From positions 62,001 through 126,000 of the forward strand of contig NZ_SUMB01000001.1 of assembly GCF_005048155.1 (NCBI RefSeq): DNA of 64,000 nt, read 5' to 3'. The position numbers and the translations under genes were made by a program. Positions 15,605-23,873 of this stretch are shown here, in pieces. The DNA is from Streptomyces piniterrae. GTDB lineage: Bacteria; Actinomycetota; Actinomycetes; Streptomycetales; Streptomycetaceae. A model generated the notes under the pieces. It was not told the origin of the DNA. It was given only the letters and a program-made list of their open reading frames with translations, and made no database searches. Numbering within the stretch: position 1 is the stretch's first letter; each line of letters opens with the position of its first letter.

Positions 15605-15835
15605 ATGAGCATTCACAATCCGGATCCGGATCCGGACCGCACTCCAGGTCTCGAGCCTGGTGGCGGGGTGCCGCCGGGCGAAACCCCGCCGGGCGAGGAC
15701 AGCACGGGCGCGGAAGCCGGCCCCCGCGGTGACCAGGCGAGGGGTTGGGGCAAGGGCCCGGTCATCATCCTTGCCGTCATCGTGCTGCTCTGCGCGGCGT
15801 TCTTCATCGCCTACGCGGTGATCGTCGCGCTCTGA
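15605..15835 (+). CDS. DUF6480 family small membrane protein
   Basis: A 76-aa protein with a Pro/Gly/Asp-rich N-terminus (NPDPDPDRTPGLEPGGGVPP, then GETPPGEDS) and a single C-terminal transmembrane helix (GPVIILAVIVLLCAAFFIAY). This matches DUF6480, widespread in Streptomyces and often near stress genes; its function is unknown. The hydrophilic region would lie on one side of the membrane with only a few residues on the other. Confidence 0.88.
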   Translation: MSIHNPDPDPDRTPGLEPGGGVPPGETPPGEDSTGAEAGPRGDQARGWGKGPVIILAVIVLLCAAFFIAYAVIVAL

Positions 15836-15927
15836 GCGTGCCGCGGTGACCCGGTGTGGTGACCGGCGCTGCGACCTGCTGCGCTGACCCGGTGTGGTGA
15901 TCTTGGCGCGGTCGGGCAGTGCCAAGA

Positions 15928-16130
15928 TCAGGAATCCTGATCGTCCGGGTCGACGCCGGTGTAGGCCTCCGGGTCCCGGCCCCCGCTGGGACGGCGCGCG
16001 GGCCCCTTCGGGCCCATGTCCCGCAGCCCCTTGTCCTCGGTACTGGCTGCCCGCCGCTCGCCCCGGCGCGACTCACCAGTGGGGGGCCGTCCTCGCCATA
16101 CGACGGGCTCTCGATGGACAAAATGTCCAC
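15928..16130 (-). pseudogene. C-terminal remnant of a small hydrophilic protein (uncertain)
   Basis: The reverse frame ending at 15928 finishes with EDKGLRDMGPKGPARRPSG and DPEAYTGVDPDDQDS, which reads like the genuine end of a short charged Streptomyces protein. No start codon with a ribosome binding site is visible in this frame; an ATGGCGAGG in another frame upstream suggests a frameshift. It is preceded by the degraded decarboxylase. I cannot assign a function, and chance open frame remains possible. Confidence 0.35.
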
Positions 16131-16244
16131 GCCCCGCGGGTGCCCTGCGGCCGCACGCCGCCCGCGTCGGAGACTCTCGTAGCTCCAGGCTGAGGGCTCC
16201 GGGGACCGTCCGCATCTCCGTCCACGGGGACGGTGCCACCGTGG

Positions 16245-17371
16245 TCAGCCGTCGCTCTCCACCATCACCCTGACCGTGCTCAGCCGGGTGTCGACGGCAT
16301 CCGGCACGTTCATTCCCGCCTCGATCCCCGAGCGCAGGTACTGGAGTACGGGTCCGGTGAGCACCTCGCCCGGCAGGACGGCGGGGATGCCGGGCGGATA
16401 GGGCGTGAGCATCTCGGCCGCCACGCGACCGGCGGCGCTGCTCGGGAACCTCGACCGTGGGGCCGGGCCGCAGATCCGACGCGGCGGCGGCAACGGCCTT
16501 GAGCGCCGTCAGCAGGACGCCCGTCGTCTCCTGGTCGTCGGCGTGGGTGAGCTGGGTGTTGATGCGGCGGTGGTCGGACAGATGCACGTCGACGTTCCGG
16601 TGCTCATGCAGCCAGTCCGCCACCTGGTAGCCCGTCGTACCGAGCCCGCTGACATCGATGACGACGGGCAGCGGGTCGAAGTCGTCCGCCAGTCCCGGCC
16701 CACAGAAGTCCGTGCGGTCGTGGACATGCAGACCGTCGATCTTCTCGATCTCCGCCCGTACCCGGGCCGCCAGACTCAGGTCCCGGTCCATCAGGTCCCG
16801 GCCGTGAGCAGAGCCGGGTCGATCAGATCGCCCTGCAGATGGAACAGACATCCGCACCCGCGTCCATCGCCCAGGTGGGCAGATCGGGGTGGAAGGGCAG
16901 ATGCGCGCCCCATGCCTCGTCGACGATCAGCGGGCGGCCCCGGCGGTGGCATGTGTCCGCGATGGACCGGATATCCGCGCAGCTTCCGTACGGGGTCGGA
17001 CTGGTGACCAGGGCACCCTTCGCATCCGGGTGGGCGGCGAAGGCCTGCTCGAAGTCGGCCGCCGACGGCGGGTGCGCCACGGAGAGCATCGCGGCCTTCA
17101 TGGACAGGGAACTCCCGCAGGTCGAGAAGAACGTGTGGGAGGCGTGCACCGCGTCTGCCATCAGCTTCTCGGCGCGCTCCAGGACCCTGTTCCGGTTGCG
17201 GCGGTCGTCCAGGCCGCCGGAGGCGAGGACGTCTCCGTAGAAGACGGCATCGCCCAGCACGTCCCGGACCCGGGGATCAGCGCCCCGAGCCTGCTTGTGG
17301 CCGGGAGGACCGAACGGCAGCCGGGCCGATGTGCGGTACCGGGCGAGAGCTTCCAGTCCCGCGGAGGTCAG
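16245..17371 (-). pseudogene. Orn/Lys/Arg decarboxylase, multiply deleted and frameshifted
   Basis: Pieces of a PLP-dependent Orn/Lys/Arg decarboxylase (fold type I) appear in order across several frames: LEALARYRTSARLPFGPPGH at the start, LGDAVFYGDVLASGGLDDRR, FFSTCGSSLS, PTPYGSCADIRSIAD, IVDEAWGAHLPFHPD, then after a gap VRAEIEKIDGLHVHDR, VVIDVSGLGTTGYQVADWL, DQETTGVLLTALKAV, and finally VAAEMLTPYPPGIPAVLPGE with VRVMVESDG. At least four segments are missing, including the H-K-x-G region that holds the PLP lysine and the segment after CGSSLSMKAAMLSV. The remains therefore cannot be a working decarboxylase. The N-terminus also lacks a start codon. Confidence 0.85.
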
Positions 17372-17539
17372 TGGTAGTTACACCAGGTTGATGGGCCATC
17401 AGCTCACCGTAGGATTTTCCGCTCGGCCGATGCACGATTCGGCGCCGAGGATCGCTATAGGTGCAGAGGATGCACAAGGCACCTCGGGGCGCAGCGGAAC
17501 TTACGCGTCCCACCCGCCACAGGAGGGATTCCCGACTCC

Positions 17540-17701
17540 GTGAAGCTTCATCTCGTAGGACACCTGCTGACCGTGGCGCTCGCCGTGCGTGTCTTCGGCG
17601 GTGACGCCCTGGCGGCACTGCGCCGTCTGGCCGCCGCGGGTGTCTTGATGGGCCTGTCCGAGCTGCGCTGCCGGCGCATCGGCCGGGGAGACGAACTGTG
17701 A
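17540..17701 (+). CDS. 53-aa protein translationally coupled to the sigma factor
   Basis: A short gene beginning with GTG at 17540, with AGGAGGGA at 17521-17528, and ending TGA at 17699-17701 so that its stop overlaps the sigma factor start (GTGA). The product starts VKLHLVGHLLTVALAVRVFG and has a hydrophobic first half and a basic Arg-rich second half (LRRLAAAGVLMGLSELRCRR). The coupling and ribosome binding site support expression. It might be a membrane-associated partner of the sigma factor; no known family is recognised. Confidence 0.6.
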   Translation: MKLHLVGHLLTVALAVRVFGGDALAALRRLAAAGVLMGLSELRCRRIGRGDEL

Positions 17702-18249
17702 CCAGGTCCCGTCGCGCCACCACCCTCCCCATGACCGAACTGCCCGCCGAATTCCGGGCCTTCCACCAGCTCTACCGCGGGGTGTACGTCCACTGGGCGG
17801 AGCTCTACCTCAGCAACCGGGCCGATGCCGAAGAAGCCGTCGACCAGGCATTTGAACAGCTCTACCTCGCGTGGTCCGACGTCCTGCAGCACGAGAACCC
17901 CAACGCGTACGCCTGGACGGTCGTCAAACACCGCACCATCGACTACGCCCGCGCCCGCGGCAAACGTCCCACCGTCGTCGACACCGCGGCCTTCGAAACC
18001 ACCGCACTGCGCGACGCCGCCGACGAAATCGGCGCGCTCGAAGAGAGCCTGCACATCTACGAAGCCATCCGCGCGCTACCGGACCGCCAGCACGACACCA
18101 TCGTCCTGCGCTACTGCCTGGGCTACACCGTCAGCGAAACCGCGGACATCCTCGGCGTCACCGAAGCCGGCGTGCGCTCCACCGTCCGCTACGCCCGCCA
18201 CCGGCTCAAAGTCGCACTGGACCGCACCAAGGGGGAGGACAAGCGATGA
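17698..18249 (+). CDS. ECF-type RNA polymerase sigma factor
   Basis: A 183-aa sigma-70 family factor. Region 2 spans about residues 18-90 (HWAELYLSNRADAEEAVDQA, DVLQHENPNAYAWTVVKHRT, IDYARARG), and region 4 spans about 125-178 with a clear helix-turn-helix (YTVSETADILGVTEAGVRST, VRYARHRLKVAL). No zinc-binding anti-sigma gene is nearby. Start GTG 17698 overlaps the upstream 53-aa gene, and its TGA overlaps the ATG of the 233-aa gene, giving a tightly coupled three-gene unit. The LTEA-type helix 3 would contact the -35 element. Confidence 0.9.
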   Translation: MTRSRRATTLPMTELPAEFRAFHQLYRGVYVHWAELYLSNRADAEEAVDQAFEQLYLAWSDVLQHENPNAYAWTVVKHRTIDYARARGKRPTVVDTAAFETTALRDAADEIGALEESLHIYEAIRALPDRQHDTIVLRYCLGYTVSETADILGVTEAGVRSTVRYARHRLKVALDRTKGEDKR

Positions 18250-18947
18250 GCGAGGCCATCGACCGCGCACTCGCCAAGGCCCGGCTGCCGCGCCGGTCCT
18301 ACATCGACACCGAAGCGGCCGAGGCGCGCCTGACCGCCCGGATCACCCAGCGCGTCTGGCGCGGCGCGCTGACCTTCGACGACCAGATGGAACCCGTCCG
18401 CGCCGCGGCGGCCCGCGCACCGGAGCGGGCCGGACTCCCGCGCCGCCGTCACCACCAGCATCTGCGCACCCTGTGCGAGACGGTGGTCGCCAAGCAACTG
18501 CACAAGCTCAGCACGTTCTTGACCCGCAGCATCCTGGAACCGGACGGGGCGCGGGTGCTGGGCTGCGTGCTGCACCTGGCCAATCGCGCCGACAGCGCAC
18601 AGTTCTGGTGGCAGTTCGCCGCCGGCGCGGGCGACACCGGCGCCGCCTGCTGCCTCTACCTGCACCACATGGCGCTCGGCGAAGAGCAGGAGGCGCAGCT
18701 CTGGTACGGCCAGGCGGCGATGGAGGTGCAGACCTCCCGCACCCCCGAGTGGGCCGACCGGCGGGACGTGCTGGCCGCCTTGCGCATTCTCGAACTGCTC
18801 CGTGAGAACAACGCCCACCGCTCCGCCGCCGCGACCGCGGTCATCGCCTACGTACCCGATGCCCTCGGCTTCGTCGACGACGTCGAACTCCCCCTGCCCG
18901 ACGCGGACTTCGCCAGCCGGATCGAGGAACTCACCGCCTGCGACTAG
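18246..18947 (+). CDS. 233-aa hypothetical protein coupled to the ECF sigma factor
   Basis: The ATG at 18246 overlaps the sigma factor stop (ATGA). The product is soluble and helical: an N-terminal stretch AKARLPRRSYIDTEAAEARL, a central helix HLRTLCETVVAKQLHKLSTF, then ARVLGCVLHLANRADSAQFW, AAGAGDTGAACCLYLHHMAL and GEEQEAQLWYGQAAMEVQTS, which look like degenerate TPR/SEL1-like helical hairpins. It ends with a Pro/Asp-rich strand. By position it is the best candidate for a sigma regulator or target, but no anti-sigma motif is visible. Confidence 0.7.
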   Translation: MSEAIDRALAKARLPRRSYIDTEAAEARLTARITQRVWRGALTFDDQMEPVRAAAARAPERAGLPRRRHHQHLRTLCETVVAKQLHKLSTFLTRSILEPDGARVLGCVLHLANRADSAQFWWQFAAGAGDTGAACCLYLHHMALGEEQEAQLWYGQAAMEVQTSRTPEWADRRDVLAALRILELLRENNAHRSAAATAVIAYVPDALGFVDDVELPLPDADFASRIEELTACD

Positions 18948-19001
18948 CTTCGTCCGGTGTCCATCCGGCGGGGGGTTCGGTTCCGTTCGGATCATCTCGG
19001 C

Positions 19002-19397
19002 TCAGGTGTGGAGCGCGTGCCCGACTGTCGCGTCCACATGGTCGGGGATCTCGTCGTGGCGGTCGCCCACCGTCGATGTTCCGGTGGGCTCGAACAGCAG
19101 GATGGCCGCGCCGGACGGAGCGTACGGCTTGTGTTCGATGCCCCGGGGGACGGTGAAGACCGCACCTCGTGGGAGCAGGACCGTGCGCTCTCCGGTGGGT
19201 TCGCGCAGGGAGATGTGCAGCTCTCCGTCGAGCACCAGGAAGAACTCGTCGGTGTCGTCGTGGACGTGCCAGATGTGCTCGCCCTCGACCTTGGCGATGC
19301 GGACGTCGTAGTCGTTGACGCGGGTGACGATGCGGGGGCTCCACAGGGCGTCGAACGAGGCCAGAGCCTTGCCGAGGGGGATGGGTTCGTTGCTCAT
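19002..19397 (-). CDS. cupin domain protein
   Basis: A 131-aa single-domain cupin. Metal-binding motif 1 is WHVHDDTDEFFLVLDGELHI (two His and a Glu), and motif 2 is AVFTVPRGIEHKPYAPSG with the fourth ligand His. Such small cupins are often isomerases, oxygenases or binding proteins. It is divergent from the GlxA-type regulator only 52 bases away, which probably controls it. Substrate unknown. Confidence 0.87.
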   Translation of the reverse strand: MSNEPIPLGKALASFDALWSPRIVTRVNDYDVRIAKVEGEHIWHVHDDTDEFFLVLDGELHISLREPTGERTVLLPRGAVFTVPRGIEHKPYAPSGAAILLFEPTGTSTVGDRHDEIPDHVDATVGHALHT

Positions 19398-19449
19398 GGG
19401 CTCATCCTCGGCCGTTTCGCACGGTCGGCGTGAGTGCTAGAAATCGCAT

Positions 19450-20457
19450 ATGGCGAAAGAATCCTCGCAGACGGGTACCAGGACCGGGCAACGGTCGACG
19501 GGCGTACCCCGCGTCGTCGTGATCGTGGACGAGAACTCGAACCCCTTCGAGCTCGGCTGCGCGACCGAGGTCTTCGGTCTGCGCAGGCCCGAGATCGGCC
19601 GTGAGCTCTACGACTTCAGGCTCTGCTCGCCCGAGCCCCGCACCCTGATGCGGGACGGATTCTTCACGCTCACCGGAGTCGCCGGCCTCGAAGCGGCCGA
19701 TGCCGCGGACACGCTGATCGTCCCCAACCGCCCCGACGTCGAGGTGCCCCGCCGGCCGGCCGTACTCGATGCCGTCCGACGGGCGCACGCGCGTGGTGCG
19801 CGCCTGGTCGGGTTCTGCAGCGGCGCCTTCACCCTGGCCGAGGCCGGAGTCCTCGACGGGCGCCGGGCCACCGCGCACTGGCAGTGGGCGGATTCCTTCC
19901 GGGCCCGCTTCCCTTCCGTCCGGCTCGAATCGGATGTGCTGTTCGTGGACGACGGCGACATCCTGACCGCTGCGGGGAGTGCGGCCGCGCTCGACCTCGG
20001 ACTGCATGTGGTCCGCCGCGACTACGGCGCGGAGATCGCCAACTCCGTGAGCCGGCGACTGGTCTTCGCGGCGCACCGGGACGGCGGGCAGCGGCAGTTC
20101 GTGGAGCGCCCCATGCCCGAACCGCCCGACGCGTCCCTGGCGCCTGTCCTGGCCTGGGCCCAGGAACGGTTGGACGCACCGCTCAGCGTGTCGGACCTCG
20201 CGGCGCGGGCGGCGGTCAGTCCGGCGACGCTGCATCGCCGCTTCCAGGCGCAACTGGGGACGACACCGCTGGCGTGGCTCACGGGCCAACGACTCGCCCT
20301 GGCATGCCGGTTGATCGAGGGGGGCGAGTCGCGCTTCGCGGTGGTCGCCCGACGCAGCGGGCTGGGCACCTCTGCCAACCTGCGCGCGCTGATGCGCCGC
20401 GAAACCGGCATCACCCCCTCGGCATACCGGCGCCGGTTCGGACCCGAGGTGAGCTGA
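19450..20457 (+). CDS. GlxA-family AraC-type transcriptional regulator
   Basis: A 335-aa regulator. Residues about 20-190 are a DJ-1/PfpI-like sensor (VVVIVDENSNPFELGCATEV; GARLVGFCSGAFTLAEAGVL with the nucleophile-elbow Cys; AHWQWADSF), and residues about 235-330 are an AraC DNA-binding domain (LSVSDLAARAAVSPATLHRR, then FAVVARRSGLGTSANLRALM). Regulators of this type bind amino-acid or related ligands through the DJ-1-like domain. The divergent cupin gene is the likely target. A hairpin lies downstream at 20554-20591. Confidence 0.9.
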   Translation: MAKESSQTGTRTGQRSTGVPRVVVIVDENSNPFELGCATEVFGLRRPEIGRELYDFRLCSPEPRTLMRDGFFTLTGVAGLEAADAADTLIVPNRPDVEVPRRPAVLDAVRRAHARGARLVGFCSGAFTLAEAGVLDGRRATAHWQWADSFRARFPSVRLESDVLFVDDGDILTAAGSAAALDLGLHVVRRDYGAEIANSVSRRLVFAAHRDGGQRQFVERPMPEPPDASLAPVLAWAQERLDAPLSVSDLAARAAVSPATLHRRFQAQLGTTPLAWLTGQRLALACRLIEGGESRFAVVARRSGLGTSANLRALMRRETGITPSAYRRRFGPEVS

Positions 20458-20553
20458 CGGCGGCTCATCCCCTCCCCGTACCGCCCCGGATCCGTGCCGT
20501 CCGCTTCCGTGCGCCCCGCATCCTGTCCGCGCGCCCCTGCACCAGGGGAGCAA

Positions 20554-20591
20554 GCCAGGTGCGCGATGGGCACGCTCACCGCGCACCTGGC
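20554..20591 (+). other. 12-bp perfect hairpin between the GlxA-type gene and the secreted protein
   Basis: GCCAGGTGCGCG (20554-20565) and CGCGCACCTGGC (20580-20591) form a perfect 12-bp stem with a 14-base loop. It lacks a U tract and ends 25 bases before the ATG at 20617, so it could be a terminator of the upstream gene, a 5' leader structure or an operator. Sequence alone does not decide. Confidence 0.65.
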
Positions 20592-20616
20592 AGAGCTCGG
20601 TCACAGGAGGTAGTAC

Positions 20617-21165
20617 ATGGCCACACCGCACGCGATCCGACGCAGGGCACTCCGGAGGGTGGGCGCACTGGCGTCCGGAGTGCTGCTGTGCGCCGGGCTG
20701 GCGATGCCCGCCGCCACTCCGGCGGTGGCCGACACGGGGGACCTGACCTGTAGTGGGAGTGCCGATCTGAACTTCTCCCCGTCCCTCACACCCGGTGGAA
20801 CCGCGGACGTTTCCGGCTCGGGACACCTGTCCAACTGCAGCTCCCTCACTGGCCGGCAGCTCACGTCGGCCTCCATCGAGCCCGCGGGCGTGGCGACCGC
20901 CGCGGAGGCGCCGTGCTCCGCCTTGTTCTCGGTGGACGGGACCGGCACATTCGTCTGGAACGACGGCACCACGAGCGAATTCGACTTCACCATCAACACC
21001 GACCCCCTCAACGGCCTGCCCGCCTTCAGCGCCGAGGTCACCAGCGGCCCGCTGGCGGGTGACACCATCACCGCGGCGCCCCTCGTGGCCACCGTCAACC
21101 TGGACTGCGCAACCAAGGGCCTTACGACCTTCTCCACCACCCTCTCGGCGCTGACCTTCACCTGA
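20617..21165 (+). CDS. secreted protein of unknown function
   Basis: A 182-aa protein with a Sec signal (RRRALRRVGALASGVLLCAG, then LAMPAATPAVA before ADTGD). The mature part has four cysteines (DLTCSGS, LSNCSS, APCSAL, LDCATK), probably in two disulfides, and is rich in Thr/Ser/Gly with alternating beta-strand character. AGGAGG precedes the ATG at ideal spacing. The pattern fits the many small beta-rich secreted proteins of Streptomyces; function is not known. Confidence 0.8.
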   Translation: MATPHAIRRRALRRVGALASGVLLCAGLAMPAATPAVADTGDLTCSGSADLNFSPSLTPGGTADVSGSGHLSNCSSLTGRQLTSASIEPAGVATAAEAPCSALFSVDGTGTFVWNDGTTSEFDFTINTDPLNGLPAFSAEVTSGPLAGDTITAAPLVATVNLDCATKGLTTFSTTLSALTFT

Positions 21166-21177
21166 GCGACCCCGCCC

Positions 21178-21224
21178 GCCCCGTGCCACGGTCCCGATGC
21201 GAGGGGCCGTAGCACGGGGCTTTT
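21178..21224 (+). terminator. intrinsic terminator after the secreted protein
   Basis: GCCCCGTGC (21178-21186) pairs with GCACGGGGC (21212-21220) and further inner pairing (ACGG/CCGT, CCC/GGG) extends the stem; TTTT follows at 21221-21224. Confidence 0.8.
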
Positions 21225-21266
21225 CGGCAGGTGCGAACCGCGCCGGGCGACGTAACCTACGGCCGC

Positions 21267-22550
21267 ATGACCGAACACCCTCTTGAGCTGCTCAGGGAGC
21301 AGCCGCGCCTGGCCGAGCCGGCCGCGTTCACCTTCGACTTCGACCTCCGTCGTGCCGAGCACGGCGAGGAGGTCCGGCTCGCCTCCGGGGCCACGCTGGA
21401 GGCGATAGCCGGGGACGACACGGGCGGCACCTTCTTCCTCTGCGGTGGCGGCGGGGTGCTCTACGCGTCGTCGGACGGACAGGCGGGGCTGCTCGGCGAC
21501 AGCGTGACCGAGGCACTGGAGGTGATCGTCGGGCTGCCCGGCTGGCAGGACTACGTCCATCTCGCGCCGGAGGACGGCGAGGAGCGGCTGCTCGCCGAGA
21601 TCGCCGAGGTGGAGGACGCGATCCGCGCCTCCTACGGCCCCGATCTCGATGCCCAGCGTGCCGAGTTGCGCGCCGGGCTCGGCCTCCCCGAGCGTTCCCC
21701 CGTCGAGCTGATCGCCCGGCTGCACGGCGCGCTGCTGCGCACCGAACCGGACCATCTCCTGCTCACCGCCGAGGAGTTGCTGGCGTACCGACTGCTCGAC
21801 GAGAGGCTGCGCACACCGCTGCGGGACGTCGTCCTCGCGGCCGGCCTGCCCCTGCCCGAGGGCCCTCCGGGGGCCGACGGCTCCGGCCAGGACCCGGCGG
21901 ACGAGCCGAAGCCGACCTCGGACGAGAGGGAGTCGACCTCGCACGAGTCGGAGCTGACCTGGGTGCGGCTGGCCCGCGACCAGGGCCTCACGGAGCATGC
22001 GCGGGTCGCGCTGATCCGCATGCTCGACGACACGGGACCGGACGCGAAACGGCTCAGCGTCCTCAGCGACGAGCTGGCACTCCTCGGCGACTTCGCCCAG
22101 GCGGCTCGGGCCCGGCGCGAGGTGGTGTCGCTCCAGGACACGGCATGGGACCGTGCCAGGGAGGGCCGCACCCTGGCAATGCTGGAGAGAAGCGCGGGCG
22201 ACCTGGCGGCCGCATGGCGGACGTTGCGGCAGATCCGGCACGTACTCGGCATCGACAAGCCCGCACCCGAGCCCACCGGCCAGTGGGAACAGCTCGGCAT
22301 CCCCCTCGCGGTCGAGCCGCCGGAGAAGGACCCGATGGCGTGGCAGTGGCACCGGCGCGGCCTCGGACGGATGATCACCGAGGAGCACCTCCGGCTCGTC
22401 CTCGCCGCCGTGGAGGCCGGTGACCCGGACTTCGCCCGCGAGGTCATGGCGCACGGCGCCAGGCTTCTCAAGCTGATCGGCAAGTTCCGCAAGGAGATGG
22501 GCACCCTGCCCCAGGACGCGAAATGGGCCGTCGCCAGGCTCAAGGGCTAG
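21267..22550 (+). CDS. hypothetical protein, 427 aa
   Basis: The protein has two parts. Residues 1-110 form a SUKH/SMI1-like module in pattern (AAFTFDFDLRRAEHGEEVRL, GGTFFLCGGGGVLYASSDGQ, VTEALEVIVGLPGWQDYVHL); the remainder is helical and acidic, with repeats around SDELALLGDFAQAARARREV that resemble TPR hairpins. I could not assign a family with certainty. The ATG at 21267 is preferred to the in-frame GTG at 21231 because the MTEHPLELLREQPRLAEP start is natural and lies after a terminator. It is not obviously linked to its neighbours. Confidence 0.7.
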   Translation: MTEHPLELLREQPRLAEPAAFTFDFDLRRAEHGEEVRLASGATLEAIAGDDTGGTFFLCGGGGVLYASSDGQAGLLGDSVTEALEVIVGLPGWQDYVHLAPEDGEERLLAEIAEVEDAIRASYGPDLDAQRAELRAGLGLPERSPVELIARLHGALLRTEPDHLLLTAEELLAYRLLDERLRTPLRDVVLAAGLPLPEGPPGADGSGQDPADEPKPTSDERESTSHESELTWVRLARDQGLTEHARVALIRMLDDTGPDAKRLSVLSDELALLGDFAQAARARREVVSLQDTAWDRAREGRTLAMLERSAGDLAAAWRTLRQIRHVLGIDKPAPEPTGQWEQLGIPLAVEPPEKDPMAWQWHRRGLGRMITEEHLRLVLAAVEAGDPDFAREVMAHGARLLKLIGKFRKEMGTLPQDAKWAVARLKG

Positions 22551-22568
22551 GGCCCGGCCATGCCCCAT

Positions 22569-22594
22569 CGGACACGCCCCAGGGGGCGTGTCCG
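22569..22594. terminator. bidirectional hairpin between convergent genes
   Basis: CGGACACGCC (22569-22578) and GGCGTGTCCG (22585-22594) pair perfectly across a CCAGGG loop, extendable by two more pairs. It lies between the stop codons at 22550 and 22599. Confidence 0.7.
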
Positions 22595-22598
22595 ACCG

Positions 22599-23492
22599 TC
22601 ACCGGGACGGCTCGCGGTACGGCGCGTTGTGCTGGGCGTGTGCGAGGAAGGAACGGGCCGGGCGGCTCAGCGCCCGGCGGGGGTGCACGATGCCGACCGG
22701 GCGGAGCAGCGCCGGGGTGAAGGAGCGGATCTCGGCGCGCGAGCCGAAGGTGCGCAACGCCATCTCGCGGTACCAGATCAGTGAGCCGTGACCGCTGAGC
22801 ACGCTCGCCAGCCAAGCCAGCCGTTCGTCCACCTCCAGCGCGGCCACCGGGCGCACACCCAGCCGGCTGAACATGGACTCCAGCTCGGTGCGTCTGCCGG
22901 TGCCTCTGGTGGGCAGCACCAGCGGCAGGCCGTCCAGCCGGCGGACCGGGAACGGGTCGGGGAGGCCGGAGCCGGGCGGCGAGACGAGGACGACGTCGCG
23001 CTCCTGGAGGTGGTGGGTGGACAGGTCCTGGTCCACCGGCAGGTCCACCAGGCCGAGTTCGGCCGTGCCGTCGACCAGCGACTGCACCAGCGCCTCGCGG
23101 CTGTCGTGCTGGAGCAACCGGATGTCGACCCAGGGGTGGCGGGCGGTGAAGGCGGGCAGCAGATCCGCCGCGAGGTCGATGGCGAGGGTGGGGGTGGCGA
23201 CGACGCACAGCCGCTCACGGGCCCGGCCGCCGTGGCCGGTGCCGATGTCCTCGATCGCGTTGACCGCGTCCAGGACCGTACGGGCCAGGCGCACCACCCG
23301 CGCACCCTCGGGCGTCAGCTCGACGCCCCGGCCCTTGCGGGTCACCAACTCCACATCCAAATCGCGCTCCAGAGCCTGCACGGCCCGGGACAGCGCGGGC
23401 TGGGCGACGTAGACGGCGGCGGCCGCTGCGGTGATGGACCGGCAGTCCGCGACCGCGACGAGATAACGCAGTTGCTGGAGGGTGAGCGCCAT
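22599..23492 (-). CDS. LysR-family transcriptional regulator
   Basis: A 297-aa LysR regulator. The N-terminal winged helix (QQLRYLVAVADCRSITAAAA, AVYVAQPALSRAVQALERDL) binds DNA; residues about 90-290 are the periplasmic-binding-protein-like effector domain (CVVATPTLAIDLAADLLPAF, ELGLVDLPVD). The long upstream region to the divergent phosphoesterase gene is likely to hold its site. The longer open frame extending upstream is noncoding; MALTLQQLRYL at 23492 is the natural start. Confidence 0.9.
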   Translation of the reverse strand: MALTLQQLRYLVAVADCRSITAAAAAVYVAQPALSRAVQALERDLDVELVTRKGRGVELTPEGARVVRLARTVLDAVNAIEDIGTGHGGRARERLCVVATPTLAIDLAADLLPAFTARHPWVDIRLLQHDSREALVQSLVDGTAELGLVDLPVDQDLSTHHLQERDVVLVSPPGSGLPDPFPVRRLDGLPLVLPTRGTGRRTELESMFSRLGVRPVAALEVDERLAWLASVLSGHGSLIWYREMALRTFGSRAEIRSFTPALLRPVGIVHPRRALSRPARSFLAHAQHNAPYREPSR

Positions 23493-23873
23493 GGGCGGAC
23501 GGTAGCCCCGGCAGGGTGAACCCGTAAGGGAAAGGGAGCGTCGGCGGGGCGGGGCGTGTCCGCCGGGGCAGCCGGCGAGACCGGGTCGGCACCGTCCCCA
23601 TGCCGGGCGGGCATGGCTCGTGGGTGAGCGGAGGCCGCGAGGGGTACCCGGCAGGCGGCGGGGCGGAGGGCGTGTGCGCAGGTCGGGGGCGGTGTGCGGA
23701 GGGCGCGAGGGCGTCCGGTCGGGGCCGCCGCGCCGTCCACAGCTCCAGCGCGGCTCCAACTCCCCTTGCTGACACCGGCGTTGACAGTGCAAGGGGTCGG
23801 CCGCACGATGCGACGCGCCTCCCCCCGAAGCCGGCAGCCGGTCGCCTCCCCCTAGACAAGGAGCTGAGTCCCC
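23493..23873. other. intergenic region between LysR and the secreted phosphoesterase
   Basis: No gene seen in 381 bases. It probably contains both divergent promoters. One candidate for the rightward gene is listed separately. Confidence 0.55.
23781..23809 (+). promoter_or_regulatory. candidate -35/-10 promoter of the phosphoesterase
   Basis: A consensus TTGACA (23781-23786) is followed after 17 bases by CACGAT (23804-23809), about 65 bases before the ATG at 23874. The -35 is perfect, the -10 weak; typical of vegetative Streptomyces promoters. Confidence 0.45.
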
